NCBI RefSeq assembly: GCF_000423205.1
Contig: NZ_AUHN01000009.1
Coordinates: 302,607-366,606 of the forward strand
Direction of reading: 5' to 3'
Length of the DNA stretch: 64,000 nt
Source of the DNA: Jonesia quinghaiensis DSM 15701
GTDB lineage: Bacteria > Actinomycetota > Actinomycetes > Actinomycetales > Cellulomonadaceae
In this document: positions 17,913-26,144 of the stretch, in pieces
Numbering within the stretch: the stretch's first letter is position 1
Layout: each line of letters starts with the position of its first letter
The notes under the pieces: generated by a model
The model's input: the letters and a program-made list of their open reading frames with translations, nothing else
Databases searched by the model: none
What the model was told of the DNA's origin: nothing
Position numbers and translations under genes: made by a program

Positions 17913-18590
17913 ATGCTTTTCACTGACGCGGACCTGCCCCGCTCTCCAGAGCAAGTTGCACCAGGGGCGATGTGGTTACCCGGTTGGTTAACACGTGATC
18001 AGCAGGCGTGGCTTGCCCGGCAGTTCCACATGTGGGCTGCTGGGCCGGTCCCGCCACGCTCAGCAAAGGTGCGTAGGCATGAGATGAGCGTGACCACCGT
18101 GTGTTTAGGGTGGCATTGGCGCCCCTACGCGTATTCGCGCGACGCGGTAGACGTTAATGGTCGTCGGGTTCTTGATTTCCCTGACTGGATGGTTCGTCTT
18201 GGGCGGCGCATCCTGTTTGATGCCACAGGAGATGCACAACAAGCGGAAACTTACACACCTGATACTGCTCTGGTGAACTTTTACGATGCCACAGCCAAGA
18301 TGGGCATGCACCAGGACCGTGATGAGATCTCCCGTGACCCTGTCGTTTCATTATCAATTGGTGACACCTGCACGTTCAGGTTCGGGAACACTGAAAATCG
18401 CAACCGACCGTACCGGGATATCGCGTTGGCATCGGGTGATGCTTTTGTTTTTGGTGGAGAATCCCGCCTCGCCTTTCACGGCGTTCAACGCATTCACCCT
18501 GGCACAGCCCCTGACGGGTGCGGCCTGCCGCAAGGGCGCATCAACATCACGATGCGTGTAACTGGGCTAGAAACCGGCCAGCCTCTGTGA
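17913..18590 (+). CDS. alkB: AlkB-family DNA repair dioxygenase
   Basis: Fe(II)/2-oxoglutarate-dependent oxidative demethylase that removes alkyl lesions such as 1-methyladenine and 3-methylcytosine. With the start at 17913 (MLFTDADL) the protein has 225 residues. The iron ligands H133 and D135 (MHQDRDE) and H189 (FHGVQRI) are present, and R209/R215 in GRINITMR match the 2-oxoglutarate-binding arginines. N-F-Y (122-124) matches the family's NFY segment. The reading frame is open upstream into the preceding gene, but the 17913 ATG follows its stop by 4 bp. Confidence 0.93.
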   Translation: MLFTDADLPRSPEQVAPGAMWLPGWLTRDQQAWLARQFHMWAAGPVPPRSAKVRRHEMSVTTVCLGWHWRPYAYSRDAVDVNGRRVLDFPDWMVRLGRRILFDATGDAQQAETYTPDTALVNFYDATAKMGMHQDRDEISRDPVVSLSIGDTCTFRFGNTENRNRPYRDIALASGDAFVFGGESRLAFHGVQRIHPGTAPDGCGLPQGRINITMRVTGLETGQPL

Positions 18591-18844
18591 GGCGCGCTTT
18601 CTTGTTTTCAAGGAATTTAACCCTCCTTCACTGACTTTTGTCCTGACATGAAGGGCGCATCTGTCCGTAGTGTGGAGTATGTGGGATCAGCAAAATTGTC
18701 TCGCGTGGCGGTGGGAACGCAAGTGACGACGGAGTCAGCTTTGCGCGCCGCCTGAACAGGGTGGAGACCCCACTCTGTGCGCTGGAGTGAGTTGAGCATC
18801 CGGTCGCACGACCCTCGCAGCGCGAGTTGTTTAGGGGGATTGTC

Positions 18845-19876
18845 ATGAGTGATCTCATGAAAGCAGCAGTCGTTGAATCGTTCTCGCAGGACCTTCGCAT
18901 AGAGAAGGTTCCTGTTCCCACTCCAGGCCCTTTCGAGGCCTTGGTTCGCGTGGAGTTTTCGGGAGTGTGTCACACCGATTTGCACGCAGCTCGCGGCGAT
19001 TGGCCAGTCCAACCATCGCTTCCTTTTGTGCCCGGCCATGAGGGTGCTGGAACTGTGGTGGCTGTTGGTGATCGCGTCACGCGCGTGCATGTTGGGCAAA
19101 AGGTAGGTAACGCTTGGCTAGCGGCCGCCTGTGGTGAGTGTGACTTTTGCGAGTCAGGGTGGGAGACGTTGTGCCCGCAGCAACAGAATTCTGGTTACTC
19201 CTTGAATGGGTCGTTTGGGGAGTTCATGCTTGTTGATTCGCGTTACTGCCCCATCATCCCCGAGGGCGTTGACCTCGCTTCTGTGGCTCCTGTGTTGTGT
19301 GCGGGAGTGACCGTGTACAAGGGCTTGAAGCGTACTGACACCAAGCCAGGAGACTGGGTGTTGATCTCAGGTATAGGCGGGTTGGGGCATATTGCTGTGC
19401 AGTACGCAGTGGCAATGGGCCGCCAAGTGGCGGCCGTTGACGTGGACGATGCGAAACTCGCGTTGGCACAACGCCATGGCGCTGCGGTGGTGGTGAATGC
19501 CAGAGAGGTATCTGATCCGGCGGCACGTTTGCAGGAACTCACTGGTGGTGGCGTTCATGGGGCGTTGGTGACTGCTGTGAACGGGCATGCTTTCCCCCAA
19601 GCGGTCGGGGCACTGCGCCGCGGTGGGACTGTTGTCTTGGTTGGCCTGCCACCTGAGCAGTTTCCCCTTGATATTTTCACTACCGTGTTGTTCGGTTTGA
19701 CGGTACGTGGGTCGATCGTCGGTACCCGTCGGGATATGGCTGAGGCGTTAGATTTCTTCGCTCGCGGAAAGATTCACCCAACAATCACAACAAGACCATT
19801 GGCTGACATCAACGACGTACTCCATGAGTTAGAAGAGGGCCGTGTTGATGGGCGAGTTGTGGTTCGCTGTGACTAG
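18845..19876 (+). CDS. adhP: Zinc-dependent alcohol dehydrogenase
   Basis: Interconverts alcohols and aldehydes with NAD(H). The 343-residue medium-chain dehydrogenase has the catalytic zinc residues C42 (GVCHTD) and H65-E66 (GHEGAG) and the four structural zinc cysteines C96, C99, C102 and C110. The Rossmann loop GIGGLGHIAVQYA lies near 175. It resembles the AdhP/AdhA ethanol-active group. I chose MSDLMKAA (18845) because a GGGGGA site lies just upstream. It is a single gene with its own terminator. Confidence 0.92.
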   Translation: MSDLMKAAVVESFSQDLRIEKVPVPTPGPFEALVRVEFSGVCHTDLHAARGDWPVQPSLPFVPGHEGAGTVVAVGDRVTRVHVGQKVGNAWLAAACGECDFCESGWETLCPQQQNSGYSLNGSFGEFMLVDSRYCPIIPEGVDLASVAPVLCAGVTVYKGLKRTDTKPGDWVLISGIGGLGHIAVQYAVAMGRQVAAVDVDDAKLALAQRHGAAVVVNAREVSDPAARLQELTGGGVHGALVTAVNGHAFPQAVGALRRGGTVVLVGLPPEQFPLDIFTTVLFGLTVRGSIVGTRRDMAEALDFFARGKIHPTITTRPLADINDVLHELEEGRVDGRVVVRCD

Positions 19877-19885
19877 CAGGAGCGG

Positions 19886-19911
19886 AACGGCGCGGGGTTT
19901 CCCGCGCCGTT
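19886..19911 (+). terminator. Terminator after adhP
   Basis: GC-rich 11-bp stem (AACGGCGCGGG with its complement), 4-nt loop, followed by T's. Confidence 0.88.
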
Positions 19912-20002
19912 TTCGGGCTTCAGGCACACAATTTCACAGACCTTTCGACTTCTCCGCGTGAAATCCACGAAACAACCTGTCTGATTTGTCTACACTGTAG
20001 GC

Positions 20003-20296
20003 ATGATTTTCAAGCGTGTCGGTGAAGGACGTCCATACCCAGACCATGGCCTGACCAGTACAAAGGATTGGTCTCAGATCGCCCCTCGACAGATTCGCCT
20101 GAACGAATTGGTGACAACCAAACGTACGCTCGATCTCGACAATCTCCTCACAGACGACTCAACGTTCTATGGGGACTTGTTCGCACATGTGGTGCAGTAT
20201 GAGGGGACAATGTATTTGGAAGATGGGCTACACCGTGCAGTGCGAGCGGCTTTGCAGCAGCGAACCATCCTCCATGCACGCGTGTTAGAGCTGTGA
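20003..20296 (+). CDS. Conserved actinobacterial protein (VapB-antitoxin-like annotation)
   Basis: A 97-residue protein starting MIFKRVGEGRPYPDHG, with RQIRLNELVTTKRTLDL and LYLEDGLHRAVRAALQQR-like segments. I recognise this as a small conserved actinobacterial family, often labelled VapB-type antitoxin. No VapC-like PIN toxin is adjacent, so I would not infer a toxin-antitoxin function. The GLHRAVRA stretch resembles ParB-like nuclease folds. Next gene in the same direction is the LytR_C protein, also a usual neighbour. Confidence 0.75.
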   Translation: MIFKRVGEGRPYPDHGLTSTKDWSQIAPRQIRLNELVTTKRTLDLDNLLTDDSTFYGDLFAHVVQYEGTMYLEDGLHRAVRAALQQRTILHARVLEL

Positions 20297-20423
20297 TCAT
20301 CTGGACACAGTTCACCACACAGTCGGCCAATATGGCGCTAAATTTCCAGTACGCTGTAAGCGAGAGCCTTTTCGGCCGTCTGTGACGGCACAACGGCTTG
20401 CAACACATTAACTTTTCACGATT

Positions 20424-21116
20424 GTGGTCAAGGTGTCTCAGGAACAAATGAAACGTGCCCGCGCAATCCGGCGGCGGCGGATGCGCGAACGTCAAGCTCT
20501 GATTTTTGGTTCGCTCGTTGCGGCACTCGGAGTTGTCGGGTTGGGTGCGGTCGCGGTTTACACCAGCGACGCGACACTGCCGTTTGATAGTGGCTTTTCT
20601 TACGCGGAGAAACCAAAGGACGAGGTGTTCCCTACGGCTTGTTTGCCGGAGAACACTCTTCCTGTGAGTTACGCAAAGATCAAAGTCAACATTTACAACA
20701 CCACTGACCGTCCCGGTTTAGCAACCGCTGTTCGCAACGATCTCAGCAAACGAGGCTTCGAGATCAAAGATGTCGGCAACAGCGACCAGCGCCGTGTCGG
20801 TAATGCCATCGTCTATGGTCACAAGGGTTTATCGCGAGCCTATACTCTCGCAGCTCATTTCCCTGACGCTGCGTTGATACTTGACGAACGCGATGATCGC
20901 AGCGTTGATGTCCTCGTTGGTGACAGCTTCAAAGCACTTGTGCCTGCGGAGAATGTTCCCCTTGAAGCCGAAACTCCAATGGTTGGGCGGCAAAACTGCA
21001 CAGAGCTGTGGCAGTTGAGTGACGCCGTAGAACCTCCAGAGGATGCGGAAGATCCTGACGACCCCGATGGCACCCCATCGGATGAGTCCTCAGAGGAATC
21101 TAGCGAGGACGCTTAA
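20424..21116 (+). CDS. LytR C-terminal domain membrane protein
   Basis: A 230-residue protein with a very basic N terminus (RARAIRRRRMRER), one membrane helix (about 25-46) and an outside LytR_C domain (about 83-165; KVNIYNTTDRPGLATAVRNDL). It ends in an acidic Asp/Glu/Ser tail. LytR_C domains accompany cell-wall glycopolymer ligases, but this protein has no LCP catalytic domain. Start may be GTG at 20424 or ATG at 20448, which has AGGA 4 nt upstream. A strong hairpin follows. Confidence 0.82.
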   Translation: MVKVSQEQMKRARAIRRRRMRERQALIFGSLVAALGVVGLGAVAVYTSDATLPFDSGFSYAEKPKDEVFPTACLPENTLPVSYAKIKVNIYNTTDRPGLATAVRNDLSKRGFEIKDVGNSDQRRVGNAIVYGHKGLSRAYTLAAHFPDAALILDERDDRSVDVLVGDSFKALVPAENVPLEAETPMVGRQNCTELWQLSDAVEPPEDAEDPDDPDGTPSDESSEESSEDA

Positions 21117-21134
21117 CACGCTTCCATAAGGCGA

Positions 21135-21173
21135 AAAAAGGGGGGATGCGGTAGAACCGCATCCCCCCTTTTT
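21135..21173. terminator. Bidirectional hairpin terminator
   Basis: A 17-bp stem (A-run, six G's, GATGCGG and complement) with a 5-nt loop and flanking A5/T5 serves the convergent LytR_C gene and uracil permease. Confidence 0.92.
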
Positions 21174-21209
21174 GGCACTTTAAGCCCGCCTGTTCGCAGT
21201 GAAGTGACG

Positions 21210-22592
21210 CTACTCTAGTTCGGTCCCTCCTGGAACTGACGCCGGAGAAGCAGGTTCTTGACTAGTCCCCCGCCACCGAGCAGTCAGTGTCATCACATGG
21301 AAGACCAAGATTGCCGCAGCACTACCCAGGGCGATGCCTTCAAAGGTGAGGTTACCGGGGTGCCAGGTAAAGTTTGCGATCCCGATAATGAGTGGAATAG
21401 CGGCCGATGTCAGGTTAATTGGGTTAGAGAAGTCGACCCGGTTTTGCATCCAGATTCGCACACCAAGCATCCCGATCATTCCGTACAGTAGCGTCGCCGC
21501 ACCTCCGATAACACCGGGTGGAACGGTGGCGATTGCTGCACCAAATTTTGGGAAAAGCGACAGTAAGAGCGCCCCAATCGCTGCTATCCAATAGGCAGCT
21601 GTGGAGTACACACGGGTTGCAGCCATCACACCGATGTTCTCAGCATATGTTGTTGTCCCCGATCCGCCACCCGCTCCAGCAAGGGTTGTTGCCACACCGT
21701 CGGCGAAGAGCGCCCTCCCAGCAAGTGAGTCGAGGTTTTCCCCGGTCATTGCAGCGACGGACTTCACGTGGCCAATGTTCTCAGCCACCAAGACGAAGAC
21801 AACGGGCAGGAACAAACCAAAAACAGCGATATCAAACTCTGGTGCTGTGAACTCTGGCAGTCCAATCCAAGCCGCGTCACTGATCGCTTGGTAGTCGACT
21901 TCACCTTGTAGTGCAGCAAAAACGTACCCAATCAGAACACCAAAGAGGATCGCCAAGCGTCCAATAAGCCCCTTGAAGAGCACAGTGATGAGCACAATTG
22001 ATGCCAGTGTCACCAATGCGGTGAGTGGAGCGGCGAGGAACCCACCTGTCACAATTTCGGTGACCTGCCCAGCCTCATCAAGAACGACACGACCCTGCTC
22101 ATCGGTGAGGAGTTGCGTGCTGGACCATGCTGCAGGTGCAAGGTTGAATCCGATGAGGGCAACAATGGTCCCCGTAACAACGGGAGGCATGAGCATTTCA
22201 ATCCAACGCACGCCAGCAAAGTGGACAATGAGGCCCACAATGGCAAGCAATACACCGGTGACTAGGATGCCTCCGACAGCAACGCCGTGCCCACCGCTAG
22301 CAGTTGCAGCAAGGATGGGAGCGATGAACGCAAAACTTGACCCCAGGTAGCTGGGGAGCCTGTTCCCCGTGATGAGGAGGAAAACAATGGTCCCCACAGC
22401 TGAGAAGAACAGCGTTGTCGCTGGAGGGAAACCAGTAATAAGCGGAACCAGGAACGTTGCCCCGAACATGGCAATGATGTGTTGCAACCCGATCCCGATA
22501 GTTCGGGGCCACGTTAGGCGTTGATCAGGGGCAACGATGTCGCGGGGGCCTAGCGTGCGCCCATCCCCGAAGATTTTCCATCCGATTCTCAC
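21210..22592 (-). CDS. uraA: Uracil/xanthine permease (NCS2 family)
   Basis: Proton-coupled nucleobase importer of the NCS2/NAT family. The 460-residue protein has about 14 hydrophobic segments. It begins with the UraA-like LTWPRTIGIGLQHIIAMFGAT and has FVLVAENIGHVKSV and the GGSGTTTYAENIGVMAATRVYS segment; its glutamate and the preceding glycine-threonine stretch are the substrate-binding region of the family. I favour uracil on overall similarity to UraA, with xanthine possible. Start is GTG at 22592 with AAGGA upstream. A 7-bp-arm hairpin at 22621-22650 lies in the leader. Confidence 0.9.
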   Translation of the reverse strand: MRIGWKIFGDGRTLGPRDIVAPDQRLTWPRTIGIGLQHIIAMFGATFLVPLITGFPPATTLFFSAVGTIVFLLITGNRLPSYLGSSFAFIAPILAATASGGHGVAVGGILVTGVLLAIVGLIVHFAGVRWIEMLMPPVVTGTIVALIGFNLAPAAWSSTQLLTDEQGRVVLDEAGQVTEIVTGGFLAAPLTALVTLASIVLITVLFKGLIGRLAILFGVLIGYVFAALQGEVDYQAISDAAWIGLPEFTAPEFDIAVFGLFLPVVFVLVAENIGHVKSVAAMTGENLDSLAGRALFADGVATTLAGAGGGSGTTTYAENIGVMAATRVYSTAAYWIAAIGALLLSLFPKFGAAIATVPPGVIGGAATLLYGMIGMLGVRIWMQNRVDFSNPINLTSAAIPLIIGIANFTWHPGNLTFEGIALGSAAAILVFHVMTLTARWRGTSQEPASPASVPGGTELE

Positions 22593-22620
22593 TGGCTGTC
22601 CTTACTCGTCAGATGCGTGT

Positions 22621-22650
22621 GGCTCTGCAAGCGCCTGACGGCCCAGAGCC
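22621..22650 (-). promoter_or_regulatory. Hairpin in the uraA leader
   Basis: GGCTCTG and CAGAGCC arms flank a 16-nt loop, about 28 nt upstream of the GTG start. A pyrimidine-responsive leader is possible, but I see no clear PyrR-site consensus. Confidence 0.35.
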
Positions 22651-22809
22651 TCGTCTAGGGTATGTGCGCATAACGGGAGGCAAGATGGGACACTCGGGTG
22701 CCATCTCAGCATACGAACAGGTCATGCGGTTAACGTGCTGCGAATTACGCTCGTCCGTTCACTCCAAGACGCGGTAAAATCACTGGACCACTCAACATGA
22801 GGAAATACC

Positions 22810-23337
22810 GTGACACAGCCAACGAACCCCTATGACGGGGCAACTTCAGGATCTGAATCCACCACGACAGGGCTCTCATTGACCCCCTACGGCGCGACGA
22901 GCTCACCGGATCCTTCACTTTCTTCCGGGGCATCCTACAACGTGGGGCACTCAACCCCCTACGAGCAGCAGGCGCCATATGGTCAACAGCCCTATGGGCA
23001 GCAAAGTTACAACCAGGCTCCGCAGAATGGCTCAATGTACCAGCAGTACTCTCATCCAGCCTCTCCCCAGCAAACCTCTGGGCTGGCAGTGGGGGCATTG
23101 ATCAGCGGCATTTCCGCATGGACAGTCCTTCCCGTGTTCGGTGCTGTCGTGGCGATTATCCTTGGTCATTTGGCTCTATCAGACATCAAGAAATTCGACA
23201 AAGAAGGTCGTGGGCTTGCCATTGGTGGACTGGCGATGGGTTACGTGCAATTCGCGCTTGGTATCCTCTTCATCTTAATTATGATTCTTGGAGTCTTCGG
23301 GCCTATCTTCTGGGCTGTTTCTTCAAGCACCTACTGA
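22810..23337 (+). CDS. DUF4190 membrane protein, tandem copy 1
   Basis: A 175-residue protein with a disordered N-terminal half rich in Pro, Tyr, Gln, Gly and Ser (repeats like PYGQQ). A DUF4190 module follows with two hydrophobic segments (about 94-118 and 136-165) and the typical linker ILGHLALSDIKKFDKEGRGLAIGGLAMGY. Function unknown; such proteins are common actinobacterial envelope proteins. Start GTG follows GAGGAAA. A paralogue follows 44 bp downstream. Confidence 0.85.
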   Translation: MTQPTNPYDGATSGSESTTTGLSLTPYGATSSPDPSLSSGASYNVGHSTPYEQQAPYGQQPYGQQSYNQAPQNGSMYQQYSHPASPQQTSGLAVGALISGISAWTVLPVFGAVVAIILGHLALSDIKKFDKEGRGLAIGGLAMGYVQFALGILFILIMILGVFGPIFWAVSSSTY

Positions 23338-23381
23338 CGCATAATTGATCAGCACCACACCTCATCCTTAGGAGTTTCTCG

Positions 23382-23888
23382 ATGTCCCAGAACAACCCGT
23401 ACGCCCCGCAAGAAAACAACGGACAACAGCCCGCCAACCCCTACGGTGCGCCGCCAAGCACAGGTCAACCTGACCCAAGCGTGCAGCAAGGGCAAAATGG
23501 GCAGTTTGGTCAGCATCCCTACGAACAAAACTCTTACGGCCAGCAACAACCCTACGGCGGGGCACCTCACTACGCACAGCAGCAGTACACTCAACCCTAC
23601 GGTGGGGCGCCGCAGGCAACTTCTGGGCTTGCCATCGCATCGTTGGCCAGTGGCATCGCCGGGTGGACAATCTTGCCGTTCATCGGCGCGATCGCTGCAA
23701 TCATTCTTGGGCACATGGGCCTGGGTGACGTGAAAAAGAACAACAAGTCAGGCCGTGGTTTAGCCATTACTGGCCTCGTCCTCGGGTATGTGGGGCTCAT
23801 CCTCACAATCCTTGCCATTGTCGGTCTGGTGGCCCTCATCCAGAATGACCCAACAATCTTTGAAGTCACCACCGACTCAACATTCTGA
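23382..23888 (+). CDS. DUF4190 membrane protein, tandem copy 2
   Basis: A 168-residue paralogue of the preceding gene with the same plan: Pro/Tyr/Gln/Gly-rich N-terminal half (PYGGAP, QQQY), then ILGHMGLGDVKKNNKSGRGLAITGLVLGY between two membrane helices. AGGAG lies 7 nt before the ATG. The pair is likely co-transcribed and arose by duplication; the membrane modules are more alike than the N-terminal tails. Confidence 0.85.
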   Translation: MSQNNPYAPQENNGQQPANPYGAPPSTGQPDPSVQQGQNGQFGQHPYEQNSYGQQQPYGGAPHYAQQQYTQPYGGAPQATSGLAIASLASGIAGWTILPFIGAIAAIILGHMGLGDVKKNNKSGRGLAITGLVLGYVGLILTILAIVGLVALIQNDPTIFEVTTDSTF

Positions 23889-23949
23889 TCTCTCGCTGAG
23901 AATCAGCACGTCGGGTTAGCCCTCGCGGCATCACGGTGATGGGGAAGTT

Positions 23950-23980
23950 GTGGCCACCTACCAAACCGGTAGGTGGCCAC
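23950..23980. terminator. Bidirectional hairpin terminator
   Basis: A perfect 13-bp stem (GTGGCCACCTACC and complement) with a 5-nt loop lies between the convergent DUF4190 genes and the GH81 gene. Confidence 0.8.
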
Positions 23981-24020
23981 ACTCATGTTCATGTACCTGT
24001 ACAGGCACTAGGGCACTGTC

Positions 24021-24110
24021 GCGGGTTCACGACCAGTCGCACGGCGGGTTCACGACCAGTCGCACGGCGGGTTCACGACCAGTCGCACGGCGGGTTCACG
24101 ACCAGTCGCA
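24021..24110. repeat. 23-bp tandem repeat, about four copies
   Basis: Three exact copies of a 23-bp unit (24021-24043, 24044-24066, 24067-24089) and a fourth matching for 21 bases (24090-24110). The unit begins GCGGGTTCACGACCAGTCGC. The fourth copy contains the last codons and stop of the GH81 gene, so the array consists of extra copies of that gene's own 3' end. Confidence 0.97.
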
Positions 24111-26066
24111 GTGGGTAGCGATCCATGCCAGCATGTAGGCGCGCGAGTTGCCGTCGTCGATTCGGTCGTCTGAGAGTTCTCGCGCTTTGTCCCACGCTCG
24201 TTGTGCATGGTCCGGGCCAGCTAGTGCGAGGTACATGAGCAGGAAGTCACCATAGGAGACGTCGTAGTCTTCATAGAACCCGACAACCTCTTCAAGATTG
24301 TCGAGAATCCGCCCTGGTTCTTTCGCAAGGTAGTGGCTCACCGGCGACATCGGAAGCACAAGAATCGCCAACAGCGCGGAGGGTTCCCCGCTGAACCAGG
24401 TCGCATAGTCGTGTTTTGCCCCCCACACCAGCGGCACAATGTTGTGCTGGTAGCCGCTGCGCACCTGGTCGCCGCGTTCGAAGTTTGTCCAGTAGGTGTT
24501 GGCTGAATGCGCTTCGAGGGATAGTAGCCAGGTTGCTAGTGCAGCAAGTTCATCATCCCCGGATACTGCCGCCCACAAGGCTAGTCCATTCCATGCATTG
24601 ACTGCTTCAGAACTTGATTCTTGGTTGTTCCCCTCATCAAAGGGGGCTGTTCCAGAAGCCCATGAGTGACCTTTGTAGGTGTCGAAAACTCGCAGTGTTG
24701 GCAGAAGTTGAGATGTCGAGTGATGCGCAATGTCTGCAACGAGCGCATCGAGCACTGGGGTGAGTTCCGTGCGAAGCGCAGGATTACTGCGGGTCAACAA
24801 CGCCGCAGCGTAGAGAAAATAGCCGTAGTGGAAGTGGTGGTCATTAAACTCGTCAGCACCAAAGGACGCTTCAACCCCAACGACTCCGCGCCATTGGTCA
24901 TCGTAGACAAAAAACTTGTCATCGTAACGTTGAGCACCGTCTGGGTGCATCCACCGGAGAAGGTTGTTTTCAACCCGGGTGCGAAATTCTGGGGCGCCAA
25001 TAATGTCTAGCTGTTCAGCAAGCATCAGGAGGTGGGCTTGACGGTACAGCGCCTTCCCAGCGAAATAGGTGTCACGTGGCGCTCGTGGGACGGTAGAAAG
25101 CTCTTGGGTTACTGCAACAACAAGTTCGTCGCGCACATGTTGGGGCAGGTTCCTCACATCAAGGTGGCCGCGCGCTTCGACGCGTGGTGTCGACCAACTA
25201 AAAACTTTCGCTGACGTCAGTGTCACGGTGCCAGCGACGGTGTGATATCCACCGAGTTGTTCGTCATTACAAGCCCCGTGGTGTGCCATGCGAATAACAG
25301 CGACCGGGCCGTTCTCGCGGGCGATGTACCGAATGGTGGTATGCACAAGGTCGCCGTCCACCGATGCGCTAACTTCGGTGCGTTGCACCGGGTATGCGGC
25401 GTGTTTCGCTAACCGGGTGATCATGTCTTCACGGGTTTTACCGTCAGGTAGATCTTGCGGGAACCCAATGAAGGTGACGTACTGCCCCGGTGTGAGCCGG
25501 ATGGCTTGTGAGGCAAACGCCCCGGTTGTCACCAGGCCGTATTCTCGTCCTTCAACACGCGCTACGGCACAGTTTTCAAACTGCCAGGAAAATGGCTCTG
25601 ACATCACGATGTCGTGCGCTACTTCAGCGGTGTAGCTCACGTAGGGCACACCTTGGGCAATGACCACTTTCCCCAGAACACGGCCTACCGCGTTCAGCAT
25701 ATCGATGGTGACGCTTGCTAAATCGCTGGAGGAAACGCGAAATGACGACGCACCGACATTGATATCGATGTCCGGTAACGCTGGCCCCGAAATAGTGTGC
25801 CTCGATGCGGTGACGCGCGGTAAGCCGAGGACAAACCCTTGCGCTGTCTGCATGTAGGACAACGGCATCGGGTAAATAGGGTGAGGAGAGTCAAAAACGA
25901 GGCCTGAGTACCAGCGGTTTGTGGGTGGTACGAGCCCTTTTGCCACATGCACCCAAGGCATTTCCTTGACGTTGCGTACCGGTAAGGCACTCACGGCATC
26001 TAAGCGCTCTGCCGTTCTCAGGGAAGGGGAAAAACCATGGAGATGAAAGGGCGTGTTGGCGCTCAT
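24096..26066 (-). CDS. Endo-beta-1,3-glucanase, GH81 family
   Basis: Hydrolyses beta-1,3-glucan (laminarin, fungal wall). The 656-residue protein shows the GH81 landmarks: PTNRWYSG near the N terminus (48-55), FNDHHFHYGYF (407-417) and the catalytic region DEGNNQESSSEAVNAW (477-492), where the family's glutamates lie. I see no signal peptide; the protein starts MSANTPFHLHGF, so it is probably cytoplasmic or leaves by an unusual route. No carbohydrate-binding module. The 3' end lies inside a 23-bp tandem repeat. The gene has no sugar transporter beside it. Confidence 0.87.
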   Translation of the reverse strand: MSANTPFHLHGFSPSLRTAERLDAVSALPVRNVKEMPWVHVAKGLVPPTNRWYSGLVFDSPHPIYPMPLSYMQTAQGFVLGLPRVTASRHTISGPALPDIDINVGASSFRVSSSDLASVTIDMLNAVGRVLGKVVIAQGVPYVSYTAEVAHDIVMSEPFSWQFENCAVARVEGREYGLVTTGAFASQAIRLTPGQYVTFIGFPQDLPDGKTREDMITRLAKHAAYPVQRTEVSASVDGDLVHTTIRYIARENGPVAVIRMAHHGACNDEQLGGYHTVAGTVTLTSAKVFSWSTPRVEARGHLDVRNLPQHVRDELVVAVTQELSTVPRAPRDTYFAGKALYRQAHLLMLAEQLDIIGAPEFRTRVENNLLRWMHPDGAQRYDDKFFVYDDQWRGVVGVEASFGADEFNDHHFHYGYFLYAAALLTRSNPALRTELTPVLDALVADIAHHSTSQLLPTLRVFDTYKGHSWASGTAPFDEGNNQESSSEAVNAWNGLALWAAVSGDDELAALATWLLSLEAHSANTYWTNFERGDQVRSGYQHNIVPLVWGAKHDYATWFSGEPSALLAILVLPMSPVSHYLAKEPGRILDNLEEVVGFYEDYDVSYGDFLLMYLALAGPDHAQRAWDKARELSDDRIDDGNSRAYMLAWIATHCDWS

Positions 26067-26144
26067 GAACGTGACTCTATCGGGTTGGGCCTACCTAAGA
26101 CCAACAGACGGGCCCAACCCTCACCATTTATGCACGAACGGTTC

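Noticed and set aside
20003..20296. VapBC toxin-antitoxin pair
   Set aside because: The antitoxin-like label has no PIN-domain toxin beside it; the next gene is a LytR_C protein.
24021..24110. CRISPR array
   Set aside because: The 23-bp units are directly adjacent with no spacers, and no cas genes are near; it is a simple tandem repeat.
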